Source: Sinomonas terrae (GTDB taxonomy: Bacteria; Actinomycetota; Actinomycetes; Actinomycetales; Micrococcaceae). From it: a stretch of 64,000 nt of DNA. The position numbers were made by a program, and so were the translations under genes. Location: positions 3,658,001 through 3,722,000 of the forward strand of contig NZ_JAKZBV010000001.1 in the NCBI RefSeq assembly GCF_022539255.1, written 5' to 3'. Positions within the stretch are counted from its first letter, which is position 1; the number at the start of each line of letters is the position of its first letter. The notes beneath the pieces are model-generated. The model saw only the letters and a list, made by a program, of their open reading frames with translations, was not told the origin of the DNA and made no database searches. Of this stretch, positions 53,208-61,057 are shown piece by piece.

Positions 53208-53882
53208 ATGACGGCGCAGGGAACACTGATCACGGGCGAGCCCGGAGGGACGCTCTCGCTCGCCGAGCACGCCTACCAGCTCCTGAAGGACCGCCTCATC
53301 ATGCTCGAGATCCGGCCCGGGGAGCCCATCAACGATGGGCAGCTCGCTACCGAGCTAGGGGTGGGGCGGACACCGGTCCGCGAAGCGCTCAAACGGCTCG
53401 AGACGGATCACCTCGTGGTCTCGTATCCTCGGCGGGGCACTTTCGCCACCATTGTGGACATCACCGAACTCGCCGCGATCTCGGAAATCCGTGAACTCCT
53501 CGAGCCGCTCGCCGCGCGCCGCGCGGCCGAGAACGCGGGCCCCGCGCTCCGGACGGAAATCCGGGCGAAGGCCGACGAGATCAGCAACGTGGACCAGACC
53601 GAACTGGACCAGACCAGACTCATGCGGCTCGACCTCTCCGTGCACCGGCTCATCTACCGGGCCGCAGCGAACGCACACCTCGAGGATGTGCTGATCCGTT
53701 ACGACAACCTCGCGACGCGCATCTGGTGCCTCGTGCTCGACCGCGTCCCCTCCGTCGCCGGCCACGTGAGCGAGCACGCCGACCTGCTGCGGGCGATTGC
53801 CGACGGCGACGCCGAGAAGGCTGGACAGCTCGCCCTCGAGCACGTCACGGGATTCGAAAAGACGATTCGGACGGCGCTCTAG
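53208..53882 (+). CDS. GntR-family (FadR/FCD-type) regulator
   Basis: A 224-residue regulator. The winged helix-turn-helix is IRPGEPINDGQLATELGVGR, then TPVREALKRLETDHLV. The C-terminal FCD ligand domain includes EIRELLEPLAARRAAENA, LDLSVHRLIYRAAANAHL and a terminal HVSEHADLLRAIADGD with metal-binding His positions. It is divergent from glyA-soxBDAG-purU-sdaA and probably senses a related metabolite and represses that operon (inference). ATG 53208 is chosen; the ribosome site AAGGGA is about 10 nt upstream. Confidence 0.88.
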   Translation: MTAQGTLITGEPGGTLSLAEHAYQLLKDRLIMLEIRPGEPINDGQLATELGVGRTPVREALKRLETDHLVVSYPRRGTFATIVDITELAAISEIRELLEPLAARRAAENAGPALRTEIRAKADEISNVDQTELDQTRLMRLDLSVHRLIYRAAANAHLEDVLIRYDNLATRIWCLVLDRVPSVAGHVSEHADLLRAIADGDAEKAGQLALEHVTGFEKTIRTAL

Positions 53883-53904
53883 CTCAAAGGCCTGCAGAAG
53901 GCAG

Positions 53905-55079
53905 CTAGAAGGGTGGTTGCTCGTCGCCTCGCTGCCGATTCGAAGTTTCAGCCACGGCGATTGCGCCATGCTCGATTGCGCCACGCTCAGGTTCGGTCAC
54001 GTGAATTCGCCCGAGGGGGGACCGCCAGCGAAGGGTGCCGTCGGGCTGTCGCCGGTAGGTCCACGCGTCGATGGACTTTAGCGCGTGGTGTTTTCGACAC
54101 AGCATCGCGAGGTTATCGGGATCTGTTCTTCCGCCATCCTGCCATTCGACCGTGTGGTCGGGTTCGCAGTTGTCAGCATGCTTTATGCATCCGGGGAAGA
54201 GACAGGTTCGGTCCCGGTACGCGAGGTATCGACGTAGCGCCCGAGGCGGGCGGTAGGAGGTGCGCCCGACGCCCAGAGCAGTTCCCGTATCCCAATCGGT
54301 GTAAAGCGTGTTCCAGTTGGGTGCGAGCGCGGCCAAGCGGCGGGCAGTGGCGGGGTCGATCGGCCCGTACCCCTCCAGCTCCGGGAACTCGGCGCCGGGG
54401 CCGTCGCCGACGGCACCGGCTTGGCCCGGAGCAGAGGTGGTGGGAGCAGAAGTCGTAGGAGCAGGGTTGCTGGGAACAGACGCGCTGCTGCTGGAAGCGG
54501 ACGAGCTGGGAGCGGAGCCGCTGGGAATACAGCTTCTGGGAACAGGGGCCTCAGGGACGGGAAGTTGCACGGCTTCGAGGACGCTACGGACCGGTATCGT
54601 CACCGTAACGTGGGGCCGGAACGGGCCGGAGAAGGCCGGGTCCGGCACGCCCAGGAGGCGGGCGAGGAGGGCATCGGCGCGCAGCTGGGACAGGGTCCGC
54701 TCCTCCTCCGCCAGCCGGAAGGCCCCCGACAGCAGCCCGGCATCGGCGCCGGCGCCGGCGTCGGCACCGGCACTGGCCGTGCTCACGGAACCTGTGGCGG
54801 TGAGGGTGCTGCGGGCGGTGCGGGCGTCGGTGTCGAGGCCGTTGTAGAGGGCCAGGCCGGCCTCGGCGGGCAGGAACGCGGTCAGGGTGCACATCCCGTC
54901 GGGCTCGGGGGCGAACCAGACCCCGCGGTCCCGGGCCGCTGCCTTCTTCCGGGCCTGGAGGCTCTCGGGGTGCTCCCGCTCCCGCAGCCGGCGCAGGGCC
55001 GTGCGCAGCTCCGCCGGGGTCCGCCGCCGCCCGGTCCGGGTCAGCGCCCTCTCCAGGCCCTGCCGGGCGAACCCGGCCG
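53905..55079 (-). pseudogene. C-terminal half of a DUF222/HNH endonuclease split by an IS element
   Basis: Reading from the IS border, the frame continues PAGFARQGLERALTRTGRRR and ends with an intact HNH domain (CLFPGCIKHADNCEPDHTVE, then AMLCRKHHALK). A start-like ATG inside it (54894) gives a 329-residue open frame, but that lacks the DUF222 N-terminus. A stop lies at the IS junction. Without the element and one 8-bp repeat it joins in frame to the half at 56525-57214. Confidence 0.9.
55072..55079. repeat. left 8-bp target-site duplication of the IS
   Basis: CCCGGCCG (55072-55079) recurs at 56525-56532, directly flanking the element on both sides. An 8-bp duplication is normal for the IS256 family. 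Collapsing the two copies restores the HNH frame exactly. Confidence 0.8.
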
Positions 55080-56524
55080 GGAGGTGTCAGATCTTCTGTG
55101 TAAGGGGTGACGGCCGGATCTGAAGGGATCAGGATCATGACCATGACAGAGGACGAGGAGCAGGGCCGGCGCCGCTCGACGGCCGAGGTCGCCGCGGACC
55201 TGGAGGCCTCCGGGGCCCTGGACGCTCTCTTCGCCAGGATCGACTCGGGCGAGGTCCAGCTCACCGGCGACGGGGGCCTGCTGCCCGGGCTTCTCAAGGC
55301 GGCCCTCGAGCGCGGCCTGCAGGCGGAGATGAGCTCCCATCTGGGCTACGAGAAGGGCGACCCGGAGGCAGCGTCGTTCCCGAACTCGCGCAACGGCACG
55401 AGCCCGAAGACGGTCGCCACCGAGGTCGGGGATGTGGGCCTGGAGGTGCCGCGCGACCGGGACGGGACCTTCGCCCCGCGCCTGGTCCCGAAGGGATCCC
55501 GGCGTCTCGGGGGCCTGGACGAGATGATCATCTCCCTCTACGCCGGCGGGATGACGATCCGGGACATCCAGCACCATCTCGCCTCCACCATCGGCACCGA
55601 GCTCTCGCACGAGACCATCTCCAAGATCACCGACGAGATCCTCGAGGAGGTCCTGGCCTGGCAGCGGCGCCCCCTGGAGGCCTTCTACCCGGTGGTCTAC
55701 CTGGACGCCCTGGTCGTCAAGGTCCGCGACGGGGCCCACGTGCGCAACAAGGCCGCATCGCCGTCGGCGTGGACCTGGAGGGCATCAAGCACGTACTCGG
55801 GATCTGGGTCCAGGCCGCCGAGGGCGCCAAGTTCTGGGCCGGGGTCTGCGCCGAGCTGGCCAACCGCGGCGTCGCCGACGTCCTGGTCGTCTGCTGCGAC
55901 GGCCTCACCGGCCTGCCCGAGGCGATCGAGGCCACCTGGCCGGGCTCGATGGTCCAGACCTGCGTCGTGCACCTGATCCGCGCCGCCATGCGCTTCGTGA
56001 ACTACGGCCACCGCAAGGCCGTCGCCGCCGCCCTGAAGACCGTCTACCAGGCCCCCGACGCCCCCACCGCCAGAGCCGCCCTGGACGCCTTCGCCGCGAG
56101 CGAGCTCGGCAAGAGGAACCCCAACACCGTCCGCGTCTTCGCCGACGCCTGGGAGCGCTTCACCCCGTTCCTGGCCTTCCCGCCCATGCTGCGCCGCGTC
56201 ATCTACACCACCAACTCCATCGAGTCCCTGAACTATCAGCTGCGCAAGATCATCAAGAACCGCGGCCACTTCCCCAACGACGACGCCGTCGTCAAGCTCC
56301 TCTGGCTCGCCATCTGCAACATCGAGGACAAGCGCGCCCGCGACCGCCAGCGCGAACGCGACCAGAACGTCCCCTCCGACAAGCGCCACGCCGACGGACG
56401 CCTCGTCGAAGGCCAGGTCACCACCAACTGGAAGCAGGCCCTCGCCCAGCTCGCCCTCGCCTACCCCGACCGCATCAACCCCTACCTATGACCCCGCCCC
56501 TTACACAGAAGACTTGACAAGCTC
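55080..56524 (+). mobile_element. IS256-family insertion sequence (1,445 bp)
   Basis: The element has imperfect terminal inverted repeats: left GGAGGTGTCAGATCTTCTGT and, inverted, right GGAGCTTGTCAAGTCTTCTG, both continuing GTAAGGGG. The best-conserved part is TCTTCTGTGTAAGGGG. It is bounded by the 8-bp duplication CCCGGCCG and carries one transposase gene, frameshifted. Its left and right borders fall inside the HNH gene. Confidence 0.9.
55137..56491 (+). pseudogene. IS256-family transposase, frameshifted
   Basis: Two overlapping frames together cover a full Mutator/IS256 transposase (about 450 residues). The first (from ATG 55137) has VVYLDALVVKVRDGAHVRNK with the first catalytic Asp; the second, from about 55755, begins IAVGVDLEGIKHVLGIWVQ, then VVCCDGLTGLPEAIEATWP (second Asp) and IYTTNSIESLNYQLRKIIKN (catalytic Glu region). 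Relatives read NKAAHIAVGVDLEG, so about 4 nt seem deleted near 55755. The element is probably not self-mobile. Confidence 0.85.
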
Positions 56525-56532
56525 CCCGGCCG
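56525..56532. repeat. right 8-bp target-site duplication of the IS
   Basis: Second copy of CCCGGCCG, immediately after the right end of the element; see the left copy at 55072. Confidence 0.8.
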
Positions 56533-57214
56533 CGGCCCCGGGAGGCAGGGTCCGGGCCTGGTCCAGGATCACCCGGGCGTGCTGGTGCGAGACCCGCCCG
56601 GCCGTGAGGGCCTCGAGCACCTCCGGGGCGTGGGAGGCGAGGTCGGCGGCCTCGTTCAGCAGCCGGGCCGCGGCCGCCTCGGACACCGCGGTCGCCGCGG
56701 CGGCCTCGGCGACCGCCAGGGCGTGGGCCTCGGCCCCGTTCAGGCGCACCGGCTGGCAGTCCCTGCGCGGGCCCGGCTCCTCGGCCAGGGCGGCCCCGAG
56801 CCGGGCCAGGGCCTCCAGCTTCGCCGCACTCGCCCAGCCGATCACCCGCTCCGCGCACTCCACCACCGCCAGGGCCTCCGCGGCGGAAAGCGACGCCGCC
56901 GCGGGCAGGCCCACCGAGCCGTGCAGCGGCGAGGAGGACGGCTCATCCAGCACCACCAGCTGAGCCCAGCCCCCACCCGGCACATCCTCCGGGAACCCCT
57001 TCTCTTCCGAGAGCCCCATCGCGTCACCGGCCCCGGACGGACCCACCGCAACAGACTGCACCGCCCCGGAGGGAACGGCCTCGGAAGGAACAGTCTCAGG
57101 GAGGGGGCCCGCCCAGCCTCCGGCCTCGGTCCAGCCCCCTGACCAGAAGTCCGGGCAGAACTCCGGCGAGAAGTCCGGCAAGTTCTGGCCCACCGCGTGC
57201 TGTTCTGCGCTCAT
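56525..57214 (-). pseudogene. N-terminal half of a DUF222/HNH endonuclease split by an IS element
   Basis: From ATG 57214 the frame gives a Ser/Gly-rich start and a DUF222 region (AKLEALARLGAALAEE, VSHQHARVILDQARTLPPGA) and then runs six codons into the IS to a stop. Together with 53905-55079, minus the IS and one target repeat, the gene is 1,857 bp, or 618 residues, comparable with the 607-residue intact copy at 39712. Confidence 0.9.
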
Positions 57215-57765
57215 CCCCCATCACCCCCTCATTTGTCGGAGAATTCCGTTCCCCGATCCTCTGATCCGAGCCTACGGAAGGACCCCGACAAAATAAGACC
57301 GGCAAAATCAGACCGGCAAAACAAGCGGGGCGAAACCGGAGCCCGAGGAACGGCCGAGGGCCTGGGCGTTGGTGGGCCGCATCAGCCAAAGCAGCTTCGG
57401 CGAACTAGGCGTACGGAATCCCAGAACATACGGTCTGCTCTCCTGAGCTCTCACGTCAGAGCCCGTCAACCTAGGCCTAGCACTCCTAGGAAGCGGAGGG
57501 CGCCCCTGATGGAACGAGCTGAGAGTCAACTTCGAGTAACGTTAGGTGCGTACCGCACCGGGGCGGCCGGACCGAGAGCCGAATCAGGAGCCGAATCCAG
57601 ACGTCGCCCGACGAGTACGACTCGACTCACCGCTGCCCCAAGCACCCCAAGCACCCCAGGCCGAGCGTGCAGCAAGTCGCGCCGGCGCACACCCGCCGCC
57701 TCCTTTGAAGGGGCCCGGCATGCCGTGCGTGCAGCGCCGGCACCAGTGAGAGCAAGAAGAGGAAC
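57215..57765. other. 550-bp region without a confident gene
   Basis: No frame here has a recognisable product or convincing start. It contains several C-T-A-G-G words, including the motif at 57480-57495 that recurs near 58926. It probably holds the promoter of the small gene at 57766 and degraded sequence. Confidence 0.5.
57480..57495. promoter_or_regulatory. operator-like motif, copy 1
   Basis: GCACTCCTAGGAAGCG differs by one base from GCATTCCTAGGAAGCG at 58926-58941, upstream of the MmyB-like regulator. The core TCCTAGGA is palindromic. Two nearly identical 16-mers flanking a regulator suggest a binding site. Confidence 0.5.
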
Positions 57766-57975
57766 ATGGAACAGACGGCCCTCATGGCCATCGCACTCGT
57801 CGGCTTCGACAACTCAGAAGTCCGCAGCGCGCTACCGAACGCACCCATCATCGACGACGGCCGGGCCGACCGGGGCAAGAGGCTCAGGAAAGCCCGCGGC
57901 GGGCTGGCGAATGCCCTTCATCGCCTCGCGTGGTCACTTGAGCCGGATCCGTGGTCGATGACGGAGGCACACTGA
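57766..57975 (+). CDS. possible small protein of unknown function
   Basis: A 69-residue frame starting MEQTALMAIALVGFDNSEVR and containing PNAPIIDDGRADRGKRLRKA then LANALHRLAWSLEP. AGAGGA lies just before the ATG. It overlaps the 3' end of the MmyB-like gene on the other strand by about 90 bp. Amphipathic composition looks protein-like, but no family is recognised. Confidence 0.4.
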   Translation: MEQTALMAIALVGFDNSEVRSALPNAPIIDDGRADRGKRLRKARGGLANALHRLAWSLEPDPWSMTEAH

Positions 57976-58879
57976 AAGATTTCGCGCCGCCGAGAGCTTT
58001 TGCAGCGCCGAGAGGTGCTTCAGCACCGAGGCGTTCCTCTGCGCCATAGCTGCCGAGCATCGAGAGCGAATCGGCCGACGGCGACCCCGGCTTCGCGGAG
58101 AACAGCCGCAGGGTTTGGTCGGGGTCGTCGCGCGGCGCGAGATCCTCGAAGTTGAGTTCCAGGTCACCGACGATTGGATGCCGCATCCGAATCGTGCCGG
58201 CGTGCTCCGTCACAACGCGGTGCCCCGCCCACCATTGACGGAAGTGCTCGCTCTGCACGGCAAGCTCGCCGACAAGCTGATTAGCCTGAAGATCGCTCGG
58301 GTGACGGCCGATGTCGACACGCAGGGCGCCGGTGGCCTCGGCCGCGACCGCTGCCCAGTCGGAGAACAGTTCACGGGCCCGCGGGTCCAGGATGATCCAG
58401 CGGGTGAGGTTGCGTTCGTGCACTGGCATGCTCGGGAAATCAGCGAGCAGAAGGAACGCGAGCCGGTTTCCCCCGAGGACATCGGTTCGGCGCCCCAAAA
58501 TGAGGGCGGGAACAGTGCCGACGGCGTCCAGGAGCTGGCGAAGCGCCGGGCGGACGCCTTGGGCGGCCAGCGGGGAGCGCTGCGAGTTGGCGCAATGCTC
58601 GAGGAGATCCATCATGTGGGCTCGTTCGGCCGCATCCAGACGGAGGGCACGGGCGACGGAGTCGAGCACGGCCCGCGACGGGTGAATGTTGCGCCCTTGT
58701 TCGAGCCGCGTGTAGTAATCCGTGCTCACGTCGGCCAGCAGCGCGATCTCCTCGCGGCGGAGCCCGGGCACGCGCCGTCCGCCCGCAGTCGCAGCGATCC
58801 CGACCTGCTCCGGCGTGAGCCGTGACCGCATCGCTTTGAGGAACCGACCGAACTCAGCGCTTTGACCCATGGGTTCCAT
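57884..58879 (-). CDS. MmyB-like helix-turn-helix transcriptional regulator
   Basis: About 331 residues. The XRE-type HTH is at the N-terminus (LTPEQVGIAATAGGRRVPGL, then RREEIALLADVSTDYYTRLE). The MmyB-like ligand domain follows: ALRLDAAERAHMMDLLEHCA, then LARWIILD-type and WWAGHRVVTEHAGTIRMRHP segments. The C-terminal 60 residues are low complexity. GGTGGGG lies 5 nt before ATG 58879; ATG 58870 is an alternative. Such regulators often sit next to an oxidoreductase that they control; none is adjacent here. Confidence 0.85.
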   Translation of the reverse strand: MEPMGQSAEFGRFLKAMRSRLTPEQVGIAATAGGRRVPGLRREEIALLADVSTDYYTRLEQGRNIHPSRAVLDSVARALRLDAAERAHMMDLLEHCANSQRSPLAAQGVRPALRQLLDAVGTVPALILGRRTDVLGGNRLAFLLLADFPSMPVHERNLTRWIILDPRARELFSDWAAVAAEATGALRVDIGRHPSDLQANQLVGELAVQSEHFRQWWAGHRVVTEHAGTIRMRHPIVGDLELNFEDLAPRDDPDQTLRLFSAKPGSPSADSLSMLGSYGAEERLGAEAPLGAAKALGGAKSFSVPPSSTTDPAQVTTRGDEGHSPARRGLS

Positions 58880-58925
58880 TCTGGCCCCACCGAGGCGTGG
58901 CGTTCCACGCACAAGGGTAGGACTC

Positions 58926-58941
58926 GCATTCCTAGGAAGCG
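58926..58941. promoter_or_regulatory. operator-like motif, copy 2
   Basis: GCATTCCTAGGAAGCG lies about 50 bp upstream of the MmyB-like gene and overlaps the 3' end of the DUF2087 gene. It matches the motif at 57480 with one mismatch. Autoregulation is a reasonable inference. Confidence 0.5.
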
Positions 58942-59390
58942 CGCCAATACCTGCTGCCGTCGCGCTTGCGGTCCACTACGCCCTCGTCGACAAGAGCGCG
59001 GCGCACCCCGGGAACGTCGTCGACCCGGTCCGCGAGTCTGGCATTGAACTCGACCTCCGAGACTTCCTCGTCCGCGCCCAAGAGTTCCGTGCCGAGACCA
59101 CGGAGCACTTCGAGTCGCAGCCGGTGCTGGCGCGGGAGCTGCTCCAGCTTGCCCCTGGGCTTTTCCGGCAACGCCGCGCGGGCGCCGTCGAGCAGCGCGC
59201 GGAGGGCGCCGTCGTCGACCGCTACCCGCCCGTCGGGAAGCTCCTTGAGCACGCCCGCCCCGCTCAGAAGGCGGTCCTGACGCTCGTCCGCCGCGACGCC
59301 GTCGTCCCCTCCCCCGACAATCTCGGCGAAGCGCGCCCGCGACCGCCCGTTCGCCAGAGCGGCCAGGAATTGGATGAGCTGAGGCTGCAT
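58932..59390 (-). CDS. DUF2087-domain protein
   Basis: A protein of about 152 residues. The C-terminal FNARLADRVDDVPGVRRALV, then DEGVVDRKRDGSRYWRA, matches DUF2087, often found in small regulators or next to DNA-binding domains. The N-terminal part (MQPQLIQFLAALANGRSRAR) looks like a winged-helix start. ATG 59390 or ATG 59399 may be used. It lies close downstream of the PucR gene in the same direction. Confidence 0.75.
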   Translation of the reverse strand: MQPQLIQFLAALANGRSRARFAEIVGGGDDGVAADERQDRLLSGAGVLKELPDGRVAVDDGALRALLDGARAALPEKPRGKLEQLPRQHRLRLEVLRGLGTELLGADEEVSEVEFNARLADRVDDVPGVRRALVDEGVVDRKRDGSRYWRAS

Positions 59391-59414
59391 GGAATCCATT
59401 CAACTACCGCCGCA

Positions 59415-60911
59415 TCAGTTGCCGTCCCGCAGCTGAGCATTCCCCCGCGCGAGCTTGACCGCGAATGCGAGTGCGCCGAGGCGGCCGGTGCCGCGCGGGT
59501 CGCCGCCGAGGGCGCCGAAGATGCGGGCGAGCCGCTTGTGCAGGCTCTGACGTTCGAGGAAGAGCGTGCGCGCGGCGTCGGCGGTATTGCAGCCCGCGGT
59601 GATCCAGACATCCAAGGTGCGGACGAGCTCGCCGCCCCTCTTCTGCTCGAGCTCGATCAGCGGGCCGAGGGTCTCCTGCACGAAGGCCTGGGCCGCCTGA
59701 CGGGAGAGCTCGCGCTCGGCGAAGCGTTCGACGACGAAGTCCGCACTGTCGTAAACCGCGTAGTCCCACTTGGAGGCGCGTCCGAGGCGGAGCGTCGTGC
59801 GCGCCTCGACGAGCGACGCGGACGCACCCCGGATGTTCGGTGTGGTCGGGCCGAGCGCCCCGACCGTCCCCGTGCGGGCAAGCGCGTCGCGGAGCGCGGC
59901 CACGAGCTCACCCCGCTCAGTCGCCTCTCGGCCGGGATCGAAGGTGAGGAGGGCGACGGCGGTATCACCGTCCGCCTGGAGGCGCGCCCGTGCGCGCATG
60001 CCCCGGAGCGCGCGCTCGACGGCGGCGGACGGCGGTGCGCTCGACGACGACCGGAAGATGGCTGCGGCCACGGGCGTCTCGAGCCCGAGCCCGCTCGCCT
60101 CTGCGAGTTCCAGGAGCTGGTCGCCGCCCCCACCTGCGAGCACCATGCGCAGGAGCGCGTCGTCGGCCATGCGCGCGAGGCTCGGACGATGATGCTGGGC
60201 GAGCGCAAGGGCCACGATGCCGCGGACGCGGGGCGCGACCGTCTCGATCAGGGAGGCATCCGCGCCCGCGCCGCCGCGGAACTCAAGCCTCGCAACGTCC
60301 ACTCCGCCCACGCCGAGCGGGACGCTCGCGACGACGCTCTCGTCCGCGTGACCCGCGGCCTCCAGAACAGCGCCGGAGTCGTCGACGACGACGACCGCCG
60401 CCCCGAGCGCCTCGGCGGCGAGCGCGAGGAGCGGCCCCAGCGACGAGCCGGAAACCGCCATCCTCTCCGTGAGCCGCTGGGAGAGCGCGTCCGCGGCCTG
60501 GAGCGCTTCGACTTGCCGGGAGACGATCCTGCGGTTGACGGCCTCCGCGACCTCGACGAATGGCACCACGCGGCGCAGCTCGATGAGCGGCAGGCCGAGC
60601 TCGTCCGCGGCGGCGAGCACGTCGTCGGACAGCCGGCGACCGGCGAGAGTCTCGACGGCGACGCCCGCGACGCTGCGCTCGGCGAGGCTCCGCACGTACT
60701 CGAGCTGGGCGCCGGGCCGGAGCCCGAGGAAGGCCTGCCCGCCCGTGAGGAGGAGCTCGCCGCCTCGCAGCAGCGGAGCGATCTGGACGACCTCGCTCGA
60801 GTGGACCCAGCGCACCCGCCGGCCGGGGACGACCGAGGCGCCGCCGACGACGGCGGGATCGCCGAAGCGCAGCGCCTCGCCTGTGAGGATCTCGTCGAGC
60901 GGGATGGACAC
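59415..60911 (-). CDS. PucR-family transcriptional regulator
   Basis: A 498-residue regulator. The N-terminal PucR domain reads GEALRFGDPAVVGGASVVPG, then EVVQIAPLLRGGELLLTGGQ; a GGDEF-like central region follows. The C-terminal HTH is TLDVWITAGCNTADAARTLF, then QSLHKRLARIFGALG. The GTG start is at 60911. PucR proteins commonly control purine, allantoin or amino-acid use. It is divergent from the NCS1 permease and creatininase genes, which it likely controls (inference). Confidence 0.9.
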   Translation of the reverse strand: MSIPLDEILTGEALRFGDPAVVGGASVVPGRRVRWVHSSEVVQIAPLLRGGELLLTGGQAFLGLRPGAQLEYVRSLAERSVAGVAVETLAGRRLSDDVLAAADELGLPLIELRRVVPFVEVAEAVNRRIVSRQVEALQAADALSQRLTERMAVSGSSLGPLLALAAEALGAAVVVVDDSGAVLEAAGHADESVVASVPLGVGGVDVARLEFRGGAGADASLIETVAPRVRGIVALALAQHHRPSLARMADDALLRMVLAGGGGDQLLELAEASGLGLETPVAAAIFRSSSSAPPSAAVERALRGMRARARLQADGDTAVALLTFDPGREATERGELVAALRDALARTGTVGALGPTTPNIRGASASLVEARTTLRLGRASKWDYAVYDSADFVVERFAERELSRQAAQAFVQETLGPLIELEQKRGGELVRTLDVWITAGCNTADAARTLFLERQSLHKRLARIFGALGGDPRGTGRLGALAFAVKLARGNAQLRDGN

Positions 60912-60927
60912 GTTGCCTCCGTGAGAA

Positions 60928-60942
60928 GTGACGTTCCGTCAC
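60928..60942. promoter_or_regulatory. inverted repeat GTGACG-TTC-CGTCAC, candidate PucR operator
   Basis: A perfect 6-bp inverted repeat 17 bp upstream of the PucR start. A related word, GTGACGGAACGAGTC, is at 60961-60975; its first ten bases match the other strand of this site. Both lie in the PucR-permease divergent gap. Confidence 0.55.
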
Positions 60943-60960
60943 CCGAATGATGAAGAAGGA

Positions 60961-60975
60961 GTGACGGAACGAGTC
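60961..60975. promoter_or_regulatory. second GTGACGGAAC half-site cluster
   Basis: GTGACGGAAC repeats the reverse complement of the inverted repeat at 60928; the right arm (GAGTC) is degenerate. Its place between two divergent genes fits an operator. Confidence 0.45.
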
Positions 60976-61057
60976 TAGGGTGTGGCCGTCACCACATCTA
61001 GGCTGGATCGCAGGCCGGCCCTCCCCCGCTTGATTCCCCAGAAAGTGGCACTCCTTC

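Noticed and set aside
55080..55107. IS border at the shorter 23-bp inverted repeat TGTCA...GGGG
   Set aside because: No flanking duplication is found there; moving the ends outward by five bases gives a perfect 8-bp duplication and an in-frame target gene.
59404..59769. Arg-rich frames antisense or out of frame within the PucR gene
   Set aside because: They are shadows of the PucR coding strand with no independent start signals.
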